Shown in pieces: positions 1 to 5,922 of a stretch of DNA of 7,169 nucleotides. The notes beneath the pieces were generated by a model. The model searched no databases. It was not told the origin of the DNA and saw only the letters and a list, made by a program, of their open reading frames with translations. This DNA comes from an uncultured Oscillospiraceae bacterium (GTDB taxonomy: Bacteria; Bacillota; Clostridia; Oscillospirales; Acutalibacteraceae). Position numbers and translations under genes: made by a program. Positions within the stretch are counted from its first letter, which is position 1. Every line of letters starts with the position of its first letter. Location: positions 1-7,169 of the forward strand of contig UQRS01000092.1 in NCBI GenBank assembly GCA_900543525.1, in the 5' to 3' direction.

Positions 1-25
1 TAGAGGAGGACAGCATCCTCCTCTA
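1..25 (-). terminator. Perfect 10-bp hairpin downstream of rpmF, probable terminator
   Basis: Bases 1-10 (tagaggagga) and 16-25 (tcctcctcta) are exact reverse complements around a 5-base loop. The hairpin lies 34 bases past the rpmF stop in the direction of minus-strand transcription, where an intrinsic terminator of the yceD-rpmF unit would be expected. Any U-tract would fall beyond base 1, outside the window, so this cannot be confirmed. On the plus strand no T-run follows the stem. One arm is AGGAGGA-like, so a role in masking a ribosome binding site of a following gene is an alternative. Confidence 0.5.
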
Positions 26-59
26 TCATCATTCGCAAACGTCTGAAATCAAAAAAGCT

Positions 60-242
60 TTAGGCTTCCTTTTTGATAACCTCACGGCCGTTGTAATATC
101 CGCACGCCGCGCAAACACGGTGGGGACGCTTATACTCGCCGCAGCGGTCGCATTTTACCAGAGCGGGAGCGCTGAGCTTCCACACGTTGGAACGCCGCTT
201 GTCGCGTCTTGCTTTCGATGTCTTTCTCTTCGGTACTGCCAT
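60..242 (-). CDS. rpmF: 50S ribosomal protein bL32
   Basis: This is a 60-residue protein matching bacterial ribosomal protein bL32 of the large subunit. The N-terminus MAVPKRKTSKARRDKRR is the family hallmark and is strongly basic, fitting rRNA contact. Two CxxC pairs (C31/C34 and C44/C47) form the zinc ribbon, so this is the zinc-binding (C+) form and not the cysteine-free paralogue that some bacteria use under zinc limitation. Length is normal for the family. The ATG start is fixed by AAGGAGGT at 251-258, eight bases upstream. It follows the DUF177 gene by 32 bases on the same strand, the widely conserved yceD-rpmF order, and has no visible promoter of its own, so it is almost certainly co-transcribed. 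Identity is very secure. Confidence 0.98.
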   Translation of the reverse strand: MAVPKRKTSKARRDKRRSNVWKLSAPALVKCDRCGEYKRPHRVCAACGYYNGREVIKKEA

Positions 243-274
243 TGCAGGGCACCTCCTTATATAAATTCCTTCAT

Positions 275-772
275 TTATTCATTTAAAAGCTCCTGCAAGG
301 CGGCCAGCCGCGGATCAACCGTATCCTGCTTACAGCCGCAAGCCCCGTCATTGAGGTTCGCGCCGCAGGTCGGACAGACGCCGAGGCAATCTTCCCTGCA
401 CAAATGCTTCATGGGCAAACTGAGAACCAGCTCGCTGAAAACCAGTTCCTCCAGATCGAGCTGCATGTCCGGCAAAACGAGGAGATCGTCATTCTCCTCC
501 GACTGAGCGGCAACAACCGCAACCCGTTCAATCTGCACCGGACAGATTTCCTCCATCTCGCGGCCGCAGCGGTCACAACAGCCGTCGTACACCGCCGTAG
601 CGTTAAGGGAGACCGTGACAACCTCCGCCCGGGCAAAGATGCTGCCCCGCACCGTCACCGGCTTTTTGAAAGGCTTTTCCCCGCTGAAAACCGCGTCGGA
701 AAAATCAAACGAACAGTCGATGGAAAGGGCAGCCTCCTCCCCAAGGAAGAGAGGCTTTAAATCCAATATCAT
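275..772 (-). CDS. yceD: DUF177 family protein (YceD-like), large-subunit rRNA-associated
   Basis: This is a 165-residue DUF177/YceD protein. The family is encoded next to rpmF in many bacteria and has been linked to 23S rRNA accumulation or processing; its exact biochemical role is not settled. The N-terminal half is a beta-rich region without clear motifs. A CxxC pair (C66, C69, preceded by C65) follows, then the signature stretch around LPMKHLCREDCLGVCPTCG (residues 119-137), then CGC at 145-147, and the usual DPRLAALQELL ending. The clustered cysteines suggest a zinc site. I chose the ATG at 772 over an in-frame ATG at 847. GGAGTGAG sits directly upstream (776-783), and a consensus promoter at 800-828 places the transcript start near 793, downstream of the 847 codon. 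The gene is the first of the yceD-rpmF operon. Confidence 0.93.
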   Translation of the reverse strand: MILDLKPLFLGEEAALSIDCSFDFSDAVFSGEKPFKKPVTVRGSIFARAEVVTVSLNATAVYDGCCDRCGREMEEICPVQIERVAVVAAQSEENDDLLVLPDMQLDLEELVFSELVLSLPMKHLCREDCLGVCPTCGANLNDGACGCKQDTVDPRLAALQELLNE

Positions 773-799
773 AAGCTCACTCCAATTGTCACACCGATT

Positions 800-828
800 A
801 TTATATCTTCCATACCCTGCTTTGTCAA
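800..828 (-). promoter_or_regulatory. Consensus sigma-A promoter of the yceD-rpmF operon
   Basis: Reading the minus strand, TTGACA (823-828) and TATAAT (800-805) are separated by exactly 17 bases (806-822). All 12 hexamer positions match the housekeeping consensus. The predicted transcript start is near 793, giving a leader of about 20 bases before the yceD ATG at 772, just enough for the ribosome site. The sequence upstream of the -35 is moderately AT-rich. A very strong constitutive or growth-linked promoter suits a ribosomal protein operon. No operator-like repeat is visible around it. Confidence 0.9.
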
Positions 829-890
829 GAGGAATTTTCAAAAACATTGCAAAGGCCGGTTTTCTGCCTTTTTTTCAAACAGAGCAAGAG

Positions 891-928
891 AAAATCTGCC
901 CGCGAAAACCAAAGCCTTCGCGGGCAGA
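891..928 (-). terminator. Rho-independent terminator of the pgi/P-loop unit
   Basis: An 11-bp perfect GC-rich inverted repeat, tctgcccgcga (895-905) and tcgcgggcaga (918-928), encloses a 12-base loop. Read on the minus strand it lies 44 bases after the stop of the P-loop gene and is followed by TTTT (894-891), then CTCTTGCTCTG. The U-tract is short and interrupted, but the stem is strong and well placed. It separates this unit from the yceD promoter just downstream. Confidence 0.75.
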
Positions 929-972
929 AAAAACAGTTCACAGCGGTTTTATTGCCGCGTTACAGGGAAAAA

Positions 973-1389
973 TCAGAATTTCTCAGCAACCGCAAAGACT
1001 TCGTCCGGAAGGTCGGCCTCATCGCAGGAGACGGTGAACACAAATCTGGTGTCCGATTCAGCCGAAAGCTTCGCCACCCGCTTTAAGAAGCCGGCCAGCG
1101 CGCCATAGTCACGGCCGCCGATACGCAGTGTGGCGTCCACCAGAATGTCGGTTACATCATAGTTTCCTGCGCAGATACCGGCCAGCAGACCGTAAAACGC
1201 ATCGTATCCCGCGATGCCGTAGACCATCGTGTCAACCAGACGCACCTTATGTGTCAGATCAAACTTGAGAGCCGGACCCTGCTCGACGCAGACGACGTTG
1301 CCGTTCGACTTCTCCACAGCGGCGTTGACCGTCTCAATCAGCTTTTTGGTTTTTCCCGAGCCGCGGTTTCCAATAATCAGTTGAATCAT
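973..1389 (-). CDS. Small P-loop NTPase of unknown function
   Basis: This is a 138-residue protein opening directly with a beta strand and a Walker A motif, GNRGSGKT (residues 7-14). A likely Walker B strand, ILVDA, lies at residues 82-86 with D85 as the candidate magnesium-coordinating acid. A later hydrophobic strand, FVFTVSCDE (116-124), fits a third core strand of a compact P-loop fold. There is no signal peptide, membrane segment or additional domain, and at this size it is little more than the nucleotide-binding core. Similar clostridial proteins are, from memory, sometimes labelled 'twitching motility protein PilT'; nothing here supports motility, as no pilus genes are present. The ATG is preceded by TAGGAGC at good spacing. 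It lies 64 bases after pgi with no terminator between, so the two are probably co-transcribed, ending at the hairpin at 895-928. Function is unassigned; an ATP- or GTP-dependent role is inferred from motifs only. Confidence 0.85.
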   Translation of the reverse strand: MIQLIIGNRGSGKTKKLIETVNAAVEKSNGNVVCVEQGPALKFDLTHKVRLVDTMVYGIAGYDAFYGLLAGICAGNYDVTDILVDATLRIGGRDYGALAGFLKRVAKLSAESDTRFVFTVSCDEADLPDEVFAVAEKF

Positions 1390-1453
1390 TTGTATCAGCT
1401 CCTATTCTTTTAATCCGGCCGGCTCAAAGAAGAACCCGACGCCGGTATCTGGA

Positions 1454-2794
1454 TCATTTGCCGAGTCTGGCCTCCAGTGCAGCCTTGGCCGACTCGTATC
1501 CCGGTTTGCCGAGAAGAGCGAACATATTTTTCTTATAGCTCTCGACGCCCGGCTGGTCAAAGGGGTTAACCCCCAGCAAATAGCCCGAAATCGCACAGGC
1601 CTTCTCAAAGAAATAGATCAGCCATCCCAGGTGATATTCATCCGCCCGGTCCAGCGAAATCACAAGGTTCGGCACGCCGCCGTCGGTATGCGCAAGCACC
1701 GTCCCCTCAAACGCCTTCTGATTGATATAGGACATCGGCTTGCCAGCCAGGAAGTTGAGGCCGTCGCCGTCCTCCTTCTCGGCCTGGATGGTGACGTCAC
1801 TGCCGCCGTCGGCAATGGTGACAACCGTTTCAAACAGCATGCGTCGGCCATCCTGAATATACTGCCCCATGGAGTGCAGATCGGTCGAGAAAATCACAGA
1901 GGCCGGGAAGAGACCCTTGCCATCCTTGCCCTCGCTCTCACCAAAAAGCTGCTTGAACCATTCGGCCATCATCTGGAACCGCGGCTCATAGGAGACCAGC
2001 AGCTCCACTGCCTTGCCGCTGCGGTAAAAAGCGTTGCGCAGCGCGGCATAGGTGTAGCAGTCGTTTTTCGAAAGCTCGGGATTGCTGTAGGCCTCTCTCG
2101 CGGCGGCGGCGCCCTGCATCAGGGCTTCGATGTCCGCGCCCGATACGGCGATCGGCAAAAGTCCAACGGCCGTCAGAACCGAGAAGCGCCCGCCCACATC
2201 GTCGGGAATCACAAAGCACTCGTACCCTTCGCGGTCGGCCAGCTGCTTCAGCGTGCCGCGCGCCTTATCCGTCGTGCAGTAGATGCGGCGGGCAGCCTCC
2301 TCCTCCCCATAGCGGGAGATGAGCAGCTCGCGGAAAACGCGGAAGGCAATGGCCGGCTCGGTCGTGGTGCCGGATTTGGAAATAATGTTGACCGACACCC
2401 GCTTGCCCTCGCACAGCTCCAGCAGGTCGGACAGCGCCTGCCCGCTGATGCTGTTGCCGGCAAAATAGATGTCGGGCGTCTCCTTCTTCTTCGCGTTATA
2501 AAGCGGAGAATGCAAAAACTCGATCGCGGCGCGCGCCCCAAGGTAGGAACCGCCGATGCCGATCACAATCAGGATGTCGGTGTCGGCTTTGATCTTCTCC
2601 GCCGCTTTCTGAATGCGGGCAAATTCCGCCTTGTCGTAATCCACCGGCAAATCCAGCCAGCCGAGAAAATCGTTCCCGAGACCGGAGCCGTTATGCAATG
2701 TTTCGTGTGCGGCCTTTACCTGCGGTGCAAGCCCTTTGAGGTCGTTTTCCCGCAGAAAGCCGGATGCAAATGCCGAAGTAAACTGAACAGACAT
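1454..2794 (-). CDS. pgi: Glucose-6-phosphate isomerase
   Basis: This 446-residue cytoplasmic enzyme interconverts glucose 6-phosphate and fructose 6-phosphate in glycolysis and gluconeogenesis. Length is that of the short Bacillus/Clostridium-type enzymes. Visible motifs are the sugar-phosphate-binding IGIGGSYLGAR (78-88) and SKSGTTTEP (139-147), PGI signature 1 DVGGRFSVLTAVG (199-211), and signature 2 ending FDQPGVESYK (412-421). By alignment from memory with the Bacillus enzyme, the catalytic residues should be E286 (in FGESEGK), H307 (in DLHSMGQ) and K421; all are present. The ATG is preceded by GGAGGGCGG at suitable spacing. A promoter at 2852-2880 drives it, and the small P-loop gene follows. 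The gene looks intact. Confidence 0.98.
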   Translation of the reverse strand: MSVQFTSAFASGFLRENDLKGLAPQVKAAHETLHNGSGLGNDFLGWLDLPVDYDKAEFARIQKAAEKIKADTDILIVIGIGGSYLGARAAIEFLHSPLYNAKKKETPDIYFAGNSISGQALSDLLELCEGKRVSVNIISKSGTTTEPAIAFRVFRELLISRYGEEEAARRIYCTTDKARGTLKQLADREGYECFVIPDDVGGRFSVLTAVGLLPIAVSGADIEALMQGAAAAREAYSNPELSKNDCYTYAALRNAFYRSGKAVELLVSYEPRFQMMAEWFKQLFGESEGKDGKGLFPASVIFSTDLHSMGQYIQDGRRMLFETVVTIADGGSDVTIQAEKEDGDGLNFLAGKPMSYINQKAFEGTVLAHTDGGVPNLVISLDRADEYHLGWLIYFFEKACAISGYLLGVNPFDQPGVESYKKNMFALLGKPGYESAKAALEARLGK

Positions 2795-2851
2795 GAGCCG
2801 CCCTCCAAAAGATAAAAACTGAAAACAAAGTATCTGCTTTGCTTTGATTAT

Positions 2852-2880
2852 ATATTACAATATTGGCCTTACTTTTTCAA
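2852..2880 (-). promoter_or_regulatory. Sigma-A-type promoter of pgi
   Basis: On the minus strand TTGAAA (2875-2880) and TAATAT (2852-2857) are spaced by 17 bases. The region is distinctly AT-rich compared with its surroundings. The predicted start near 2845 gives a leader of about 50 bases before the pgi ATG. A second TATAAT lies a few bases downstream of the chosen -10, but its spacing to the -35 would be 22 bases, so it is less likely to be used. No clear operator is seen. Confidence 0.7.
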
Positions 2881-2942
2881 GGGGAATTGTAAAACTTATC
2901 TAAATATTTACAGTTTCGTTAAATATGCCAGAATACTTTTGT

Positions 2943-4193
2943 TTAAAGTGCGAAAAGGCTTTGCAAAAGGCGGCTGAGGGCGGCAAAAAACGACATTTTT
3001 TCCACTCCCTGCTCTGCCGTCAGCAGAATCCGTCCAAGCTCCTCTCCGTCGAGTGTGAAGATAATCTCCCCCAGCTTCTGGCCGGCCTCAACCGGGGCTT
3101 CCACAATCTCTTCAACAGAGCAGTTCTGCACGATCTCCCCTTCTCTTCCTTTGGGGACCAGAAGGGACAGCGGCGCACCGAAGGAGATCGGCACGCTTTC
3201 GGCCCGGCCGCCGGTCACCCGAATGTTTTGCAGCAGCGCCTCGTCCGGAGAGACCTCCACCCGCGCGTAGCTTGCAAAGCCGTAGTCGAGCAGCTGCCGC
3301 GCCGAATTAAAACGATCCTTGCTGTTCTCCGCCCCCATGACGACGGCCACCAGCTCCATGCCGTTCCGCGCCGCCGAGGCGCTCAGACAGTGCTGCGCCG
3401 TGCTGGTCGTCCCGGTTTTGAGGCCGGTCGCCCCTTCATAAAACCGGATCAGCTTGTTGGTGTTGACCAGCTCCGACTGGCCGCCGCGCAGACTGTCCAT
3501 CCAGACGGTCGAATAATTTTTCACCAGATCGTGCCGCAGCAGCTCGGCCGACATGATAGCCACATCTCTCGCCGTGGTCAAATGCCCCTCGGCGTCGAGG
3601 CCGGTCGCGTTGACAAAGGTGGTGTTGTGCATCCCAAGCTCAATGGCGCGGGTGTTCATCTTGGCGACGAAGGCCTCCTCCGTGCCGGCGACCAGCTCGG
3701 CCAACGCAACTGTCGCGTCGTTGGCCGAGGCGATAAACGCCGCTTTCAGCAGCTCATTAACCGTCATGGTCTCCCCCGGCTCGAGCCAGATCTGCGACCC
3801 GCCCATAGAGCAGGCGTACTCACTGGCCGAAACCTGCGTATCCAGCGTGAAGCTTCCCTTGTCCAGCGCCTCCATCACCAGCAGAAGCGACATGATCTTG
3901 GTGATGGAGGCCGGCGCCAGCCGCTCATCCGGATTTTGCTCAAACAGCAGCCGGCCGGTCGAAACCTCCATCAACACGGCAGCGCGGGCGGCGACCTCGC
4001 TCATGCCGGAGGCCAGCGCCGGCACCGATTCATCCAGCGGCTCGTACGGATCCTCCCCGGCGTATTCCGTCGCGACGCCGGGCGTCTCCGCCGCTGTGCC
4101 GGCCACATCGTCCGCCCTTGCAGTAACGGCAAGGCCGACCGTCATACAAACAGCCAGCAGAACGGCTGCCGCAGATTTCAGACGTTTTTTCAT
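2943..4193 (-). CDS. D-alanyl-D-alanine carboxypeptidase (PBP5/DacF family, peptidase S11)
   Basis: This is a 416-residue exported penicillin-binding protein predicted to remove the terminal D-alanine from peptidoglycan stem pentapeptides, limiting cross-linking. It begins with a signal peptide: MKKR, a hydrophobic core, then a TARA-type cleavage site near residue 27. An acidic, Ala/Pro-rich linker covers about 28-65. The catalytic domain carries all three motifs: SITK (S96 nucleophile, K99), SAN (156-158) and KTG (259-261). The MGGSQIWLEPGE stretch (130-141) is typical of DacF-like proteins. A C-terminal beta domain follows, and the final ~20 residues (VEKMSFFAALSRLL and on) look like the amphipathic membrane anchor of PBP5. 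An in-frame ATG at 4277 would put 28 non-signal residues ahead of the signal peptide, so 4193 is preferred; its ribosome site, AAAGGGTG, is modest. It could be a vegetative DacA or a sporulation DacF; a spore-cortex hydrolase gene across the divergent intergenic region favours but does not prove the latter. Confidence 0.95.
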   Translation of the reverse strand: MKKRLKSAAAVLLAVCMTVGLAVTARADDVAGTAAETPGVATEYAGEDPYEPLDESVPALASGMSEVAARAAVLMEVSTGRLLFEQNPDERLAPASITKIMSLLLVMEALDKGSFTLDTQVSASEYACSMGGSQIWLEPGETMTVNELLKAAFIASANDATVALAELVAGTEEAFVAKMNTRAIELGMHNTTFVNATGLDAEGHLTTARDVAIMSAELLRHDLVKNYSTVWMDSLRGGQSELVNTNKLIRFYEGATGLKTGTTSTAQHCLSASAARNGMELVAVVMGAENSKDRFNSARQLLDYGFASYARVEVSPDEALLQNIRVTGGRAESVPISFGAPLSLLVPKGREGEIVQNCSVEEIVEAPVEAGQKLGEIIFTLDGEELGRILLTAEQGVEKMSFFAALSRLLQSLFAL

Positions 4194-4503
4194 CGTGCTA
4201 CACCCTTTCACAATCGGCGGCAAAACGCCGGTTCTCCCGCTTTGCCGGATTTGCATTTTGATAAAGTATATGTCCAAAAAGAAAAAATTAGTTCTGCATC
4301 CTTAAAAAGCCGGAAAAGTTTTTGCCCCCGCCGCCGAGAGCTGTCCCTTCGCACTTCTGCCGCCCCGCCGCGCAGAATGCAGGCAATTTTCTTTTCTTCG
4401 CCGCATATAGATAGGGTAAACCAGCATGAACTCCGGCAAAAGGCGGGACGGGCGTTTTCCCGCGGCGCCGATCTTTGCCGGTGAATCGAAGGAGGACGAA
4501 CGC
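4194..4503. other. Divergent intergenic region between the carboxypeptidase and sleL
   Basis: These 310 bases carry no convincing gene. For the minus-strand carboxypeptidase, a -10-like TATACT (4265-4270) is visible with only a poor -35, leaving a leader of about 65 bases. For plus-strand sleL, CATATAG at 4404-4410 with GCAATTTT at 4383-4390 vaguely resembles a sporulation sigma-E promoter, but several positions deviate. An imperfect inverted repeat (4351-4360 with 4372-4380) is followed by a T-rich stretch, and a small GC hairpin (4443-4448 with 4458-4463) lies in the presumed sleL leader. The lack of a good housekeeping promoter in either direction fits control by alternative sigma factors; this is inference. 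Confidence 0.4.
4489..4495 (+). promoter_or_regulatory. Ribosome binding site that sets the sleL start
   Basis: AAGGAGG lies eight bases before the TTG at 4504, ideal spacing. The alternative in-frame ATG at 4426 has only a short AGGG upstream and would add 26 residues with no family counterpart. This decides the unusual TTG start. Confidence 0.85.
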
Positions 4504-5796
4504 TTGACCATTCACATCGTCAAACCCGGAGAAACCCTGTATCAGATCGCGCAGAATTACGATATTCCGCTGCGCGACGTCATTGATGCAAACGGCCTTC
4601 GGAATCCGGATCAAATCGCCGTAGGCCAGACCATTATTATCCCTTTTCAAAGCAATGTCCACATCGTCAGAAGCGGGCAGTCGCTCTACACCATCGCAAG
4701 GCATCATGGCATCACGCTTGACGAGCTGATCGCCGCGAACCCCGATCTTCAGCCGCCCTACACCATCTATCCCGGGCAGGTCATACAGATTCCCGGGGGC
4801 ACCGAAAAGCTCGGCACAATCGAGGTCAACGGATTTCTCTATTCCGACATCACCTCAGAGACACTGAACCGTACCCTCCCCCGGCTGACCTATGCCAGCA
4901 TTTTCAGCACAAACATCACAGCCTCCGGCGGGCTGGTACCGCCCGGCGGAGAGGAGCGGATCATCTCGGCTGCACGGAGCAACAACGTGGCGCCGCTGAT
5001 GGTTCTGACCAACCTGGAGGAAGGGAGCGGCTTCACCTCCGACACGGTCGCCGCCCTTCTGTCCAGTCAGGCCGCGGTCGACCGGCTGATTGCGAATGTG
5101 TTGGAGGCGCTGCGCACCAAGCGCTATTACGGGGTCAACGTCGACTTTGAATACATCCCACCCGCACAGCGGGAGAATTATATCCAATTCCTCCGCCGCT
5201 TAAAAAGCGCGCTGCAAAGCGCCGGCTACCCTCTCCTTGTCTGCCTTGCGCCCAAGCTTTCGGACACGCAGCAGGGACTTCTGTATGAGGCGCACGATTA
5301 TGCCGCCGTCGGAGAAATCGCCGACCGGGTCATTCTGATGACCTATGAATGGGGATACATCGCGGGGCCGCCGATGGCCGTCTCCCCTTATGTTGAGGTT
5401 CGGAAGGTGCTGGACTACGCCGTGTCGCGCATTCCGGCCGCCAAGTTGCTCATGAGTCTGCCGGGATACGGATACGACTGGACCCTCCCCTTCAACCGGG
5501 GAGACCGCGCGCGAAACCTCTCGATCACCCAGGCAACCGAGCTGGCCGCGCGGTACGGAGCCGTCATCCAGTTCGACGAGGACGCGATGACCCCCTTCTT
5601 CACCTATTACGACAGCGAGGGCAGAGAGCACATCGTCTGGTTCGAGGATGCGGTCAGCGCCGACGCCAAGCTGCGCCTGGTGCACGAGTACGGGCTGGCC
5701 GGCGTCAGCTACTGGACCATCAACGCCTTCTGGCCGCAAAACTGGGCGGCGCTGGACGCCCTGTACGATGTTAAGAAGGTTCTGCCCGCCCGGTGA
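4504..5796 (+). CDS. sleL: Spore cortex-lytic glycoside hydrolase, two LysM plus GH18 (SleL/YaaH-type)
   Basis: This 430-residue protein has two N-terminal LysM repeats (about residues 2-48 and 52-98) followed by a GH18 catalytic domain (about 104-430). The architecture and length match Bacillus SleL/YaaH, N-acetylglucosaminidases that cleave cortex fragments at germination. The LysM repeats bind peptidoglycan. The active-site strand reads GVNVDFEY (210-217), with D214 and E216 as the DxE pair and E216 the expected proton donor. LMTYEWG (278-284) and VSYWTIN (401-407) supply further conserved GH18 barrel residues. There is no signal peptide, as usual for family members made in the mother cell and loaded onto the spore. 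Translation starts at TTG: this codon follows AAGGAGG and places LysM1 at the extreme N-terminus, as in relatives. A vegetative wall hydrolase of the same architecture is possible but less likely without a secretion signal. Confidence 0.9.
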   Translation: MTIHIVKPGETLYQIAQNYDIPLRDVIDANGLRNPDQIAVGQTIIIPFQSNVHIVRSGQSLYTIARHHGITLDELIAANPDLQPPYTIYPGQVIQIPGGTEKLGTIEVNGFLYSDITSETLNRTLPRLTYASIFSTNITASGGLVPPGGEERIISAARSNNVAPLMVLTNLEEGSGFTSDTVAALLSSQAAVDRLIANVLEALRTKRYYGVNVDFEYIPPAQRENYIQFLRRLKSALQSAGYPLLVCLAPKLSDTQQGLLYEAHDYAAVGEIADRVILMTYEWGYIAGPPMAVSPYVEVRKVLDYAVSRIPAAKLLMSLPGYGYDWTLPFNRGDRARNLSITQATELAARYGAVIQFDEDAMTPFFTYYDSEGREHIVWFEDAVSADAKLRLVHEYGLAGVSYWTINAFWPQNWAALDALYDVKKVLPAR

Positions 5797-5812
5797 TTTT
5801 GCGTGCCTCCGC

Positions 5813-5841
5813 TTGCAAACGGCGGGAGGGTGCTGTATAAT
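5813..5841 (+). promoter_or_regulatory. Likely promoter of the GHL10 lipoprotein gene
   Basis: TTGCAA (5813-5818) and a perfect TATAAT (5836-5841) are 17 bases apart. The -35 matches four of six consensus positions. Transcription would start near 5848, giving a leader of about 75 bases with some GC-rich folding potential (ccgg around 5852 with ccgg around 5887). It suggests the gene can be expressed independently of sleL, although no terminator separates the two. Confidence 0.6.
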
Positions 5842-5922
5842 TTTGTCGGTTCCGGTCGCGCCGCTCCAAAAAGGCAGGGCACGGCGGCCGGCACAGACAA
5901 AAAATATTCGAGGGTATTTCAC

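Noticed and set aside
851..875. Hairpin aaaggc/gcctttt followed by a T-run on the plus strand
   Set aside because: No plus-strand gene ends upstream, the stem is only six base pairs and partly A-T, and the strand of local transcription is minus.
1390..1453. A ccggccgg-containing palindrome between pgi and the P-loop gene as a terminator
   Set aside because: The repeat is short, has no T-run on the minus strand, and a good ribosome site follows at once, so co-transcription is more likely.
1631..2815. A 394-codon plus-strand open frame opposite pgi
   Set aside because: pgi carries both PGI signatures; the opposite frame has no domain and no ribosome site of note.
4404..4410. CATATAG as a definite sigma-E or sigma-K -10 element
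   Set aside because: It departs from the consensus at several positions and the paired -35 is weak, so it is mentioned only as a possibility in the intergenic entry.
2925..4484. A 519-codon plus-strand open frame opposite the carboxypeptidase gene
   Set aside because: It is antisense to a gene with intact SITK/SAN/KTG motifs, and its translation is Arg/His/Gln-rich with no recognisable domain, typical of antisense frames in GC-rich DNA.
5128..5152. Loss of the first acidic residue of the GH18 DxxDxDxE motif as a sign of inactivity
   Set aside because: The functional DxE pair (D214, E216) is present, and SleL/YaaH-type enzymes often have a relaxed first part of the motif, so this is probably normal.
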